DNA from: Sabulitectum sp036743055
GTDB lineage: Bacteria > Fermentibacterota > Fermentibacteria > Fermentibacterales > JCC-6
Direction: 5' to 3'
DNA: 64,000 bases
NCBI GenBank assembly: GCA_036743055.1
Contig: DAINQE010000004.1
Location: 17,474 to 81,473 of the forward strand
A program made the position numbers and the translations under genes. The notes below the pieces were generated by a model. The model had not been told where the DNA came from. It made no database searches and worked only from the letters and a program-made list of their open reading frames with translations. Shown piece by piece: positions 7,606 to 15,890 of this stretch. Numbering within the stretch: the stretch's first letter is position 1; each line of letters starts with the position of its first letter.

Positions 7606-7633
7606 TTGACGGGGGAGTTTAAACCGCTATCTT
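7606..7633 (+). promoter_or_regulatory. Candidate promoter of the ornithine carbamoyltransferase gene
   Basis: The -35 TTGACG (7606-7611) and -10 TATCTT (7628-7633) are 16 bp apart, just after the terminator of the upstream gene and 47 bp before ATG 7681. AGGAG precedes the start codon. Confidence 0.55.
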
Positions 7634-7680
7634 TCCGCCAACCCCCGATTTCCAGAACAGCACAATGAGAGGAGACCATT

Positions 7681-8622
7681 ATGGCCATGAACCTCAAGGG
7701 CAGAAGTCTGCTCACGCTCCTTGACCTCAGCCCCGCTGAGCTCAGATACCTTCTCGACCTCTCCCACAACCTGAAGCAGGAGAGGCTTGGATTCCAGTTC
7801 CACCAGCGGTTCCAGGGCAAGACCCTTGCCATGCTCTTCGAGAAGCGCTCCACCAGGACACGCTGCGCCTTCGAGACAGCCTTCGGCGAGGAGGGGGGCC
7901 ACCCGGTCTTCCTGAGCTCCGCCGACATACAGCTCGGTTCCAAGGAGTCCATAGAGGACACCGCCAGGGTCCTGGGCAGGATGTTCGACTGCATAATGTT
8001 CAGGGGCTTCCAGCAGGAAACCGTGGAAGCGCTTGAGGAGTACTCCGGTGTTCCGGTGTACAACGGCCTCACCGACATGTACCACCCCACCCAGATCCTC
8101 GCCGACCTGATGACCATAGAGGAGCACCTGGGCGAGCTCAGGGGCCTCAACTTCGTATACACCGGCGACGGCAGGAACAACATGGCCAACAGCCTCATGA
8201 TAGGCTGCGCCATGGTGGGGATGAACTGCACCATACTCGCCCCTGAGAGCCTTCAGCCGGAGCAGGATCTTGTGGATATGGTCCTGGGTCTTGCAGAGGA
8301 GAGCGGCTCCGAGATCAGGATAACCGACAACGTGCAGGAAGGCATTGCCGGCGCCGACGTGATCTACACCGACGTGTGGGCCTCCATGGGCGAAGAGGAC
8401 AAGGCCGCGGAGAGGATCGCGCTCCTCAAGCCATATCAGGTGAACACCGAACTCATGGAAGCCACCGGCAACCCCGAGTGCCTGTTCATGCACTGCCTCC
8501 CGGCGGTGAAGGGCAACGAGGTAACCTTCGATGTGATAGAGGGACCCCAGTCGGTGGTGTGGGACGAGGCGGAGAACCGCAAGCACACCATCAAGGCCCT
8601 GATGGTGGCCACCGTCTGCTAG
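7681..8622 (+). CDS. Ornithine carbamoyltransferase (ArcB-like)
   Basis: This enzyme converts ornithine and carbamoyl phosphate to citrulline and phosphate, or runs the reverse reaction in arginine catabolism. The 313-residue chain has the carbamoyl-phosphate site FEKRSTRTRCAFE (residues about 54-66), FRGF, HPTQILAD, the ornithine-loop region, and the signature FMHCLPA near residue 275. Several segments (LLDLSPAELRYLLDLS, ESIEDTARVLGRM) resemble catabolic ArcB enzymes more than anabolic ArgF, but no arcA or arcC is adjacent, so the direction is unsettled. The gene has its own promoter and terminator. An ornithine aminotransferase lies about 50 kb downstream in the window. Confidence 0.93.
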   Translation: MAMNLKGRSLLTLLDLSPAELRYLLDLSHNLKQERLGFQFHQRFQGKTLAMLFEKRSTRTRCAFETAFGEEGGHPVFLSSADIQLGSKESIEDTARVLGRMFDCIMFRGFQQETVEALEEYSGVPVYNGLTDMYHPTQILADLMTIEEHLGELRGLNFVYTGDGRNNMANSLMIGCAMVGMNCTILAPESLQPEQDLVDMVLGLAEESGSEIRITDNVQEGIAGADVIYTDVWASMGEEDKAAERIALLKPYQVNTELMEATGNPECLFMHCLPAVKGNEVTFDVIEGPQSVVWDEAENRKHTIKALMVATVC

Positions 8623-8644
8623 TTCCCTTTGATCTGGTAATGAT

Positions 8645-8673
8645 GAAGGCGTCCGGTTCGTCCGGGCGCCTTC
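8645..8673. terminator. Shared hairpin between convergent genes
   Basis: A 12-bp hairpin (GAAGGCGTCCGG, loop TTCGT, CCGGGCGCCTTC) with one G-U pair lies between the convergent ornithine carbamoyltransferase and rsgA genes and touches the rsgA stop codon. Neither side has a T-run, so it is either a Rho-assisted or weak two-way terminator. Confidence 0.5.
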
Positions 8674-9601
8674 AGTTCTCTTCCCGAAGAAGCTTAAGGT
8701 AGGAGAGGTACCTCTCCCGGTCGATACTTCCATTTTCAACCGCGGCCTGTATGGAACATCCGGGTTCCGTTTCGTGAAGACAGTCCCTGAACCGGCATGG
8801 CTGCATTTCCAGGAACTCCCTGAAACAGTACCTCAGCTCCTTGGTGGGGATGTGGTCCACCGAAAAGGCCCTGAGGCCCGGTGTGTCCATGAGATATGTG
8901 CCCTCCTCGAGCCTTATGAGCCTGGAGGAAACCGTGGTGTGCCTGCCCTTGGTGGTCTTTTCGTTCACCGCACCCACCTTCAGGTCCAGGTCCAGATTCG
9001 GGTTCACGGCTTTGATAAGGGATGTCTTTCCCGCGGCGGACACTCCGTAGAGCACCACGGTTTTCCCGTGTATGGCTTCCCTGAACTCCCGGATGCCCCT
9101 TCCGGTCTTCGTGCTGGTCTCGAAAACCCGATAGCCGGCCATGCCGCCGTATACCCTCTGCAGCTCTTCCGTGTCGGCGGCGTCTTCCCGCCTGGCAAGG
9201 TCGGTCTTGTTCAGGACAAGGGCCGCCTTCAGCCTGCTGTACTCGGCGGAGGCAAGGGCCCTGTCGATAAAGCCCCTGCGCAGAGGAGGGCTGGCTATGG
9301 AGGCTACCACCAGCACCAGGTCTATGTTCGCCGCAAGGAGCTGCTTTTTCCCCAGGGGTGACGTGCGCTCCAGGGTGCCCGTTCTCTCCAGTATCTCGTC
9401 TACGTACCAGGCTTCGCCTGTTTTCCTCAGCCGGACCCTGTCGCCGCAGACCGGGTTGCCGGTGGTCCTGAAAACATTGCTGGACACCTTTGCGTCGGCT
9501 GTCTTCCCGTCGGAAAAGAGCAGTGTGGCGCCCCTCCTGCCCGCCGAGGATATCCTGGCGACGATCTCCTTATTCTCCGTAGTAAACGACCTCCATGTCA
9601 T
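8672..9601 (-). CDS. rsgA: Ribosome biogenesis GTPase RsgA
   Basis: RsgA is a circularly permuted GTPase that helps the 30S subunit mature. The 309-residue protein has an N-terminal OB fold, then the permuted motif order: G4 NKTD (about residues 131-134), G5-like STKTGRG, G1 GVSAAGKTS, G2 RHTTV, G3 DTPGLR. A C-terminal zinc knuckle follows, CRFRDCLHETEPGC with Cys/His ligands. The length is normal. The start overlaps the end of the upstream membrane-protein gene by 32 bp, so a somewhat later start is possible. Confidence 0.95.
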   Translation of the reverse strand: MTWRSFTTENKEIVARISSAGRRGATLLFSDGKTADAKVSSNVFRTTGNPVCGDRVRLRKTGEAWYVDEILERTGTLERTSPLGKKQLLAANIDLVLVVASIASPPLRRGFIDRALASAEYSRLKAALVLNKTDLARREDAADTEELQRVYGGMAGYRVFETSTKTGRGIREFREAIHGKTVVLYGVSAAGKTSLIKAVNPNLDLDLKVGAVNEKTTKGRHTTVSSRLIRLEEGTYLMDTPGLRAFSVDHIPTKELRYCFREFLEMQPCRFRDCLHETEPGCSIQAAVENGSIDRERYLSYLKLLREEN

Positions 9602-10802
9602 TCAGTGTTCCCAGCCACCGCCGTGTGTGCTCCGGGAAATATATCCCCCTTCCGTACACCAGTATCCTTGAGACGCCAAAGGAGGCAAGCTCCTCTTCGG
9701 AGGCGTTCTCCCAGGCTGCCCTGTCCGATGAGACGAAGAGGCCCCTGGGGTCGTGGATGCCCTCTGCCAGAGCGAGACCCGGGATCAGCAGTTCGTTGGC
9801 GGCGGTTACGCCGTAACTGTTCAGCTCCGTCTGCCGGTAGAAATCCCTGGTGTCGGCGTGCTCCCGTATCTCAGGTATCGCAGATATCCACTGGAACCAG
9901 GGAAATACTATTACCAGTGCGGTGACCAGCACTTTCCTCCGGCCCTTGAGAAGCACCGCCAGTTCAGTGAATATGAACGGGGTGGCCAGGAGGAAGAGCT
10001 GATCGATGTATCTGGGAAGCACCAGCGATCCGAAGCCCAGTGAAAGGGTAAGCAGCGCGAAGTTCGCCCCGAATGGGACCGCCAGCTTCCACCGGCGGAT
10101 GTTGCCGTAGAGTATGGCCGCCCCGGGAGCCCCGAGTATAAGTATCGACCTGATGCCGGCCCATGGCAGGAAGGTTACGGGATTCGGGGTGGGATAGGCC
10201 ATGGCCGCAACGGAATACCTCACCTCCCTGGACGCCCAGAGAACGGAGCCGCAGCAGCTTTTGTGGAAGAAGAGCCACGCCGCCGCTGCAAGGCCCAGGA
10301 GCAGGGCCGGCTTCCAGTTCCTGGATCTGAGGCAGTGCCATCCTCCGTATAAGAAACCCTCAGGTCTGGACAATGCGGCCAGGAAGGTGCCGGCCCCTGC
10401 GCCCCCTGATGTCTGCAGAAGGAAACCCGCGGTGATGAAGGGAATGGCTGGATTGCCCCTGAGAGCCAGCAGCACGAAAACCGGATTGAAGCCCAGGAAG
10501 TAAGCCGCTGCGATTCCTTCACCACCTCCGCCTGAGGCTTTGTACACCGAGAGAATGGCCGCCGATGCCAGAAGAAGGACCGCCAGGGACCCTGGGAGGA
10601 ACCCCGCGGGGGATCTGACGAAGCCGATGAGAAGCTCCAGTGGTTTCGGTACCGTATTGGGGTAGTAGACCCTCCAGTTGTCGGTGACCGCGTTCTCGGA
10701 TATGGTGAGAGAACCTGTTTCAGAGAGCTGCAGCGCCCACATGTCGTGGGCCAGCCTGTCGGGGTCGGGAATGTCTCCAGTGAGGAGGATCAGTGCCGCC
10801 AC
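9570..10802 (-). CDS. Polytopic membrane protein, unknown (GT-C-like layout)
   Basis: About ten hydrophobic segments span residues 60-300, and a soluble C-terminal region (YGVTAANELLIPG ... ILVYGRGIYFPEHTRRWL) follows. An extracytoplasmic loop near the N-terminus contains acidic residues. This layout resembles GT-C glycosyltransferases and mannosyltransferase-like proteins, but I see no decisive motif. The only ordinary start is GTG 10802, which cuts into the first hydrophobic helix. The frame stays open upstream (hydrophobic LKSLALIPALLPTV), so a CTG start further up is plausible. The gene sits between the FtsB-like gene and rsgA. Confidence 0.6.
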   Translation of the reverse strand: MAALILLTGDIPDPDRLAHDMWALQLSETGSLTISENAVTDNWRVYYPNTVPKPLELLIGFVRSPAGFLPGSLAVLLLASAAILSVYKASGGGGEGIAAAYFLGFNPVFVLLALRGNPAIPFITAGFLLQTSGGAGAGTFLAALSRPEGFLYGGWHCLRSRNWKPALLLGLAAAAWLFFHKSCCGSVLWASREVRYSVAAMAYPTPNPVTFLPWAGIRSILILGAPGAAILYGNIRRWKLAVPFGANFALLTLSLGFGSLVLPRYIDQLFLLATPFIFTELAVLLKGRRKVLVTALVIVFPWFQWISAIPEIREHADTRDFYRQTELNSYGVTAANELLIPGLALAEGIHDPRGLFVSSDRAAWENASEEELASFGVSRILVYGRGIYFPEHTRRWLGTLNDMEVVYYGE

Positions 10803-10837
10803 CGTGGGCAGCAGCGCCGGGATCAGTGCCAGGGACT

Positions 10838-11155
10838 TCAGTTCCCGGGCTCCGTGAATCTTATTATGAACTCGCCTTCCCTGCCCCAGCCCAGTATCTC
10901 CCTTACCCGCTTCTCCATGTAGAGGGAGTCGTTCTCGAGGAGGTAGATGACATTGTTCAGGGAGTCTATCTCCCTTGCCAGGGAGTCGTTCACCGACTGA
11001 ACGGCCTCAATCCTACGCTCCATCTCGGTTATTGCCATGAAGCCGTTCCTGTTGAAAAGAAGAATGGCGCCTGCAACGAGGAAGGCGGCGGTGATAAGGA
11101 GCGTGGTGAAGAGCCTCTCCCTTTTCGATTCCAGCCGCCGCCTCTCCCCGTACAT
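10838..11155 (-). CDS. FtsB/DivIC-family septum protein
   Basis: This 105-residue single-pass membrane protein has a basic cytoplasmic N-terminus, a hydrophobic helix (residues about 16-34) and a leucine-zipper-like coiled coil (residues about 40-80). It ends in a short tail containing MEKRVREILGWGREGEFII. This matches the FtsB/DivIC plan, in which such proteins link FtsL and FtsQ in the divisome. It starts 4 bp after the enolase stop, the same enolase-ftsB order known from proteobacteria. The tail EPGN is followed directly by the next gene. Confidence 0.8.
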   Translation of the reverse strand: MYGERRRLESKRERLFTTLLITAAFLVAGAILLFNRNGFMAITEMERRIEAVQSVNDSLAREIDSLNNVIYLLENDSLYMEKRVREILGWGREGEFIIRFTEPGN

Positions 11156-11159
11156 CAGG

Positions 11160-12437
11160 TCATCTCCTGATAACGCTCATTCCGGCGTACTCCGCGGTTC
11201 CCTCCAGGGCTTCCTCGATGCGCAGCAGCTGGTTGTACTTGGCGGTGCGGTCGGTACGGCAGGCTGAGCCGGTCTTGATCAGGCCGGTGTTCCTGGCCAC
11301 GGCCAGGTCGGAGATGAAAGTGTCCTCGGTTTCGCCGCTGCGGTGGCTTATCACCGCTGCCATACCGTTCCTGTGGGCGGTCTCGATGGCCATCAGGGTC
11401 TCCGAGACGGTGCCTATCTGGTTGAGCTTGATGAGAATGGCATTTGCCGCTGAGGTTTCGATGCCCTTCCTGAGCCTGTTGACATTGGTTACGAACAGAT
11501 CGTCTCCGACGATGTGGATCCTCTTACCCAGCCTCTCGGTCATCAGCTTCCAGCCGTCCCAGTCGTCCTCCGCCAGGCCGTCCTCTATGCTGATTATGGG
11601 GAACTGGTTCACCAGTGTTTCCCAGTAGCTTACCATCTGTGCTGAATCCAGACCTGCTGGGTCCTCTCCGTGCATGAAGTAGCGCCCGTCCCTGGCGAAC
11701 TCGCTGGCGGCAGGGTCCAGTGCTATGAACACATCCTCTCCGGCCTTGTAGCCGGCGGCGGTGATGGTCTCGACTATGAACTCCAGGGCTGCGGTGTTGC
11801 TGGGCAGGTCCGGAGCAAGACCTCCCTCGTCTCCTACACTGGTGGACATCCCCGCGTCGGCGGCCCTCTTCTTCAGTGTCTGGAAGATCTCCACTCCCGC
11901 CTGAAGCGCTCTTCTGAAGGTATCGAAGCCGGCGGGCACCACCATGAACTCCTGAAGGTCGATGGGGTTAGAGGCGTGCTTGCCGCCGTTGATGATGTTC
12001 ATCATGGGCACGGGGAGCACCCTGGCGGAAGGTCCGCCCAGGTAGCTGTAAAGCGGTACCATAAGACTGTCGGCGGCGGCCCTTGCGCTTGCCATGGATA
12101 CTGCCAGTATCGCGTTGGCGCCCAGCCTTCCCTTGTTGGGGGTTCCGTCGAGGTCTTTCATCACCTGGTCCAGCTCGAACTGGCAGGAGGCGTCCCTGCC
12201 CAGCAGCTCCGGAGCGATGACCGAGTGAACGTTCTGAACCGCCTTCATCACCGCCTTGCCCTGAAAATCCCCTCCTCCGTCGCGGAGTTCCACCGCTTCG
12301 TGCTCACCGGTGGACGCCCCGCTGGGTACCGCGGCCCTTCCGAAACTGCCGTCTTCCAGCATAACATCGGCCTCTATGGTGGGGTTTCCCCTGGAATCGA
12401 TTATCTGTCTTGCCCTTATGTCGATTATCTCGGGCAT
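11160..12437 (-). CDS. eno: Enolase
   Basis: Enolase interconverts 2-phosphoglycerate and phosphoenolpyruvate in glycolysis. The 425-residue protein has DSRGNPTIEADV and the catalytic loop PSGASTGEHEAVELRDG. NIINGGKHASN, SVGDEGGLAP, the metal ligands around IALDPAASEF and IEDGLAEDDW, and the signature LIKLNQIGTVSET follow. SHRSGETED and TGSACRTDRTAKYNQLL come last. AAAGGAGG is ideally placed before the ATG. It heads a run with the ftsB-like gene, the membrane protein and rsgA. Confidence 0.97.
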   Translation of the reverse strand: MPEIIDIRARQIIDSRGNPTIEADVMLEDGSFGRAAVPSGASTGEHEAVELRDGGGDFQGKAVMKAVQNVHSVIAPELLGRDASCQFELDQVMKDLDGTPNKGRLGANAILAVSMASARAAADSLMVPLYSYLGGPSARVLPVPMMNIINGGKHASNPIDLQEFMVVPAGFDTFRRALQAGVEIFQTLKKRAADAGMSTSVGDEGGLAPDLPSNTAALEFIVETITAAGYKAGEDVFIALDPAASEFARDGRYFMHGEDPAGLDSAQMVSYWETLVNQFPIISIEDGLAEDDWDGWKLMTERLGKRIHIVGDDLFVTNVNRLRKGIETSAANAILIKLNQIGTVSETLMAIETAHRNGMAAVISHRSGETEDTFISDLAVARNTGLIKTGSACRTDRTAKYNQLLRIEEALEGTAEYAGMSVIRR

Positions 12438-12487
12438 TTTTCGCCTCCTTTATGGTTATGAATCAGATGGAATATACTGCGTGGTGG

Positions 12488-14479
12488 TCAGCTGCTGAGC
12501 AGGGGGTGGTCGTCGGCCAGCGTGGAGCCGTAGGCCCTGAGGATGTCCTTGTGGGGTCTGGCCCTGATAATCTCGATGAAGGCCCTGGCCAGGTTTGGGT
12601 CGAACTGGGTGCCCGAGTTCTCCTCCAGCTGCTTCAGAGCGAACTCTTCGCCTGGTGATTCCCTGTAGACCCTGTTGCTGGTCATGGCGTCGAAGGCGTC
12701 GGCAACTGTGAGTATCCTGGCGGCCATGGGTATGCTTCTGCCGGTTATGCCGTCGGGGTAACCCCTGCCGTCGTACCGCTCGTGGTGGTGCCTGATGGGA
12801 GGAAGAAGGTTCTTGAATGCCTTCATGGGCTTGAGTATGTCGCACCCCTTCACGGGATGGGTCTTGATAATGTCGTACTCCTCGTTGGTGAGCTTCCCCG
12901 GTTTGTTGAGAATGCCCTCAGGAATGCCTATCTTGCCTATGTCGTGGAGAAGGGCGGCGTTCCAGAGGTCGTTCCTCTCGTCTCCGCTCATCCCCAGCCT
13001 GTCCGCCAGGGCGAGGGTGTAGGCGGTAACATTCCTGGAATGGAAATGGGTGTATTTGTCCTTCGCGTCCACCGTCTGGGCCAGTGCGGTGATGGTCTCC
13101 AGGTAGTTGCTCTGGTTCTCCCTGTGCTGCAGCGAGTTGCAGATAGCAGATGTTGCGTGCCTGAGAAGGATGGGTATGAACCTGCTGGAGGGAAGCAGGT
13201 GGCGCCTTCCCTGCCACGAGCCCATCACCATCCAGCCCTGTATCTTCCCGTAGTCGTCGAGTTTGGTGAGGGTGAACTCAGGCGGGTTCTCGAAGGACTT
13301 GATCTTCTCTCCCACGAATGTTTCCGAGCGAACCGCAAGCATGAGCTCAGAGGCCAGCTTCTTGCCCAGGTTCCTGCCCAGCTGCCTCTCCATGGCCGCG
13401 AAGACCCGGTCGCCGGGGATGGCTTCGTTGCTGAGGATATACCTGTAGGGGTTGCCGTTCTCCAGGGAGACGAAAAGGCCGATCACGTCGAATGGAATGA
13501 AATCCCTGAGGCCCCTGGCTATGGTGGATACGGATGTGGAAACCTCCAGGGACGAGGAGAAGCCGCTTGTGACAAGGTTGATCTTCTCCAGCTCACGGTT
13601 GTTCTGAAGAAGCTCGTCAGTCATCCTCAGGTTCTGAAGCTGGTTGCCCAGTTGGGCGGCATAAAGGGCGAGAAGCTTAAGGTCCCTGGTCTTGAACCTG
13701 TCGCGCTTGCCGCTCCTGCCAGCGAGTATCACACCCAGGTTCTCTTCGTCGGTGGGTATTACGGTGCCCATGAACGAAGCGCTGGTTCCGGACATGTCGG
13801 TGTTCCTGGCGTCGCTGGGATCCAGAAGGACTTCTCCTCCGGACTGCATGGTCCTGCTTGCCAGGAAGTACCAGGTCACCTCGTCGGCGAAATCTCCCTT
13901 CCCGCTCTCCACCACCTTTTCCAGCATGGTGCCGCTTATGTCGTCCTTAAGGTAGATCCGCAGGGCGTCGGCGGTGAAGCTCTCCCGGGTGCGCTGGCCG
14001 AATGTCGTCAGGGTTTCCTTCATGGAGTCCCTGGTCATCCGGTTCTCAACGGTGAGCTGATGCAGGATCTTAAGTTCCGTGTAGGTGATGTCCGAGAAGT
14101 TGGCCCGCTGCTCGTTCTCCGCCCTCTTCACCGCCTCCATTATTTCCGAGCTTGTGAAGGGCTTCGTGATGAAGTCGTATGCTCCCTGGCGGATGGCTTC
14201 CTTGGCAAGGTCAACGGACGCATGGCCGGTGAACAGGATAACGAAGGTGTCGGGATTGATGTCCTTGATCGTTCCCATGAGTTCCAGGCCGTTAGTGTCG
14301 GGAAGGAGTATGTCGCAGAGGACTATGGGATAGCTCTTCCTGGCGAAGAGTTCGGAAACGGCCTTGCCTGTGTTGGCCGAATCTGCAACGTATCCGTTCT
14401 TCTTAAGGGTTTCGGTAACGATCTCGCAGATGACGGGGTCGTCGTCTATGACCAGGATCCTTGGATGACTGGATTCCAC
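12488..14479 (-). CDS. Response regulator with GAF-like region and HD-GYP domain
   Basis: This 663-residue regulator has three parts. Residues 1-125 are a receiver domain with the acidic pocket VIDDDP, phospho-acceptor CDILLPD, TGHAS and KPF. The middle (about 130-470) contains one or two GAF-like domains (VTSGFSSSLEVSTSVSTI). Residues about 475-640 are an HD-GYP phosphodiesterase with LLHDIGKIGIP, THPVKG, HHHERYDGRGYP and ADAFDAMTS, so all metal ligands are present. The predicted role is phosphorylation-controlled breakdown of cyclic di-GMP or a related dinucleotide (inference from family). It follows the NtrC-type regulator gene by 16 bp, so they are probably one operon. Confidence 0.92.
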   Translation of the reverse strand: MESSHPRILVIDDDPVICEIVTETLKKNGYVADSANTGKAVSELFARKSYPIVLCDILLPDTNGLELMGTIKDINPDTFVILFTGHASVDLAKEAIRQGAYDFITKPFTSSEIMEAVKRAENEQRANFSDITYTELKILHQLTVENRMTRDSMKETLTTFGQRTRESFTADALRIYLKDDISGTMLEKVVESGKGDFADEVTWYFLASRTMQSGGEVLLDPSDARNTDMSGTSASFMGTVIPTDEENLGVILAGRSGKRDRFKTRDLKLLALYAAQLGNQLQNLRMTDELLQNNRELEKINLVTSGFSSSLEVSTSVSTIARGLRDFIPFDVIGLFVSLENGNPYRYILSNEAIPGDRVFAAMERQLGRNLGKKLASELMLAVRSETFVGEKIKSFENPPEFTLTKLDDYGKIQGWMVMGSWQGRRHLLPSSRFIPILLRHATSAICNSLQHRENQSNYLETITALAQTVDAKDKYTHFHSRNVTAYTLALADRLGMSGDERNDLWNAALLHDIGKIGIPEGILNKPGKLTNEEYDIIKTHPVKGCDILKPMKAFKNLLPPIRHHHERYDGRGYPDGITGRSIPMAARILTVADAFDAMTSNRVYRESPGEEFALKQLEENSGTQFDPNLARAFIEIIRARPHKDILRAYGSTLADDHPLLSS

Positions 14480-14495
14480 CGTGTTCCTTCCTGCG

Positions 14496-15836
14496 TCAGT
14501 CCAGGCCGAGCCTCTTCATCCGGGCAAGAAGGGTTGTCCGCTTGAGGCCCAGCATCTGCGCCGCTCCTGATTTGACCCCGCTGCAGGATTCAAGCGCTTT
14601 TTGAATATAGTGACGCTCCACCGCTTCCACAATCTTGTCCAGCTCTATGATACCCTTCTCCCCTCCTGAGCCTCCGCCCTCGGAAGCCCATCCCCCTATC
14701 CATTCCGGAAGGTGCCTGCAGGTTATGGTTTCGCTGCCGGCGAGCACCACCGCCCTTTCCATAACATTCTCGAGTTCCCGCACGTTCCCGGGCCAGGAGT
14801 ATGACAGCAGGGCGGTAACCGCGTCGTTGGAGAGTTCGTTGCCCCCGAAGGGGCCCTTGAGCCGTCTCAGGAAGTGTTCAGCCAGGGGTATGATGTCCGA
14901 CGCCCTTTCCCTGAGGGACGGTATCCTTATCTCGAAAACGTTCAGCCTGTAGTAGAGGTCCTGGCGGAACTCGCCGGAATCCAGCTGCTTCCTTATGTCG
15001 CTGTTAGTGGCGGAGATGAGCCGCACGTCAACCGGTACTGGGGAGGTGGACCCAACCGGGGTTACCTCCCTTTCCTGCAGCGCTCTGAGAAGTTTTATCT
15101 GCATCGGGACGCCCATGTTGCCTATCTCGTCGAGGAAGAGGGTACCCCCCTCGGCGGCCTGGAAGTGGCCGATGGTGGTCGAATGGGCTCCTGTGTAGGA
15201 GCCCTTGGCGTGGCCGAACAGTTCGCTCTCGAGAAGACCCTCCGGTATTCCGCCGGAGTTCACCGAGACGAAGGGTCCCGCTGACCTTCCACTCATTCGG
15301 TGAAGGGCCCTGGCGACCATTTCCTTTCCAGTACCGCTCTCTCCGGTGAGAAGCACCGTACTGTCCGTGGCTCCCACCTTCTCCACCATTTCCATCACCC
15401 TGCTCATCCTGGGGCTTACCACCACCAGCGACTTGCCTGAACTGTGCCTCTGGAGCCTCTGTTTCTCGATAACGGACCTTACCGCCGCCAGAAGCCGCTC
15501 CGCTGTGAACGGTTTGGGTATGTAATCCATTGCGCCCAGGTCGATGGCTTCCCTGATGCCGTCGATGGAAGCGAAACCGGTGATGACGATGGCGCTCATG
15601 TAGGGATGCTTCTCCCTGGCTATGCGAACGATCTCGATGCCGTCGCCGTCGGGGAGCTTCACGTCGGTGAGAAGCAGGTGGTACTCGCTGGTGCGCATCC
15701 TTGCCAGGGCCTGCCTGCTGTTAGCGGCGGAATGGCATACGAATCCGTTCGCGGTGAGAACTTCCGTTACGAAGTTCAGCATTTCGGGTTCATCGTCGAC
15801 CACGAGAACCCTGTATCCCCTCCTTGAAGCGTCCAT
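14496..15836 (-). CDS. NtrC-family sigma-54-dependent response regulator
   Basis: This 446-residue regulator has a receiver domain (VVDDEPEMLNF, phospho-acceptor in LLLTDVKLPDGDG, KPF), an AAA+ domain and a Fis-type helix-turn-helix (SGAAQMLGLKRTTLLARMK). The AAA+ domain has Walker A GESGTGKEMVARALH, a sigma-54 contact loop written GSYTGA rather than GAFTGA, Walker B GTLFLDEIG, and the arginine-finger region. ATG 15836 is preferred to the upstream ATG 15905, because the receiver begins right after it and the extension would cross a divergent gene. No Shine-Dalgarno sequence is visible; a promoter sits so close that the mRNA may be leaderless. Confidence 0.93.
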   Translation of the reverse strand: MDASRRGYRVLVVDDEPEMLNFVTEVLTANGFVCHSAANSRQALARMRTSEYHLLLTDVKLPDGDGIEIVRIAREKHPYMSAIVITGFASIDGIREAIDLGAMDYIPKPFTAERLLAAVRSVIEKQRLQRHSSGKSLVVVSPRMSRVMEMVEKVGATDSTVLLTGESGTGKEMVARALHRMSGRSAGPFVSVNSGGIPEGLLESELFGHAKGSYTGAHSTTIGHFQAAEGGTLFLDEIGNMGVPMQIKLLRALQEREVTPVGSTSPVPVDVRLISATNSDIRKQLDSGEFRQDLYYRLNVFEIRIPSLRERASDIIPLAEHFLRRLKGPFGGNELSNDAVTALLSYSWPGNVRELENVMERAVVLAGSETITCRHLPEWIGGWASEGGGSGGEKGIIELDKIVEAVERHYIQKALESCSGVKSGAAQMLGLKRTTLLARMKRLGLD

Positions 15837-15842
15837 GCGTAT

Positions 15843-15871
15843 AGTATCATTGTTGTATTTACCTGTGTCAA
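15843..15871 (-). promoter_or_regulatory. Promoter of the NtrC-type regulator, nearly leaderless
   Basis: On the minus strand a perfect -35 TTGACA (15866-15871) is followed after 17 bp by a -10 GATACT (15843-15848; TACTAT two bases on is an alternative). The -10 ends 6 nt before ATG 15836, so transcription should begin at or within a base or two of the start codon. Confidence 0.6.
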
Positions 15872-15890
15872 TATCATGACGGGGAGGCAA

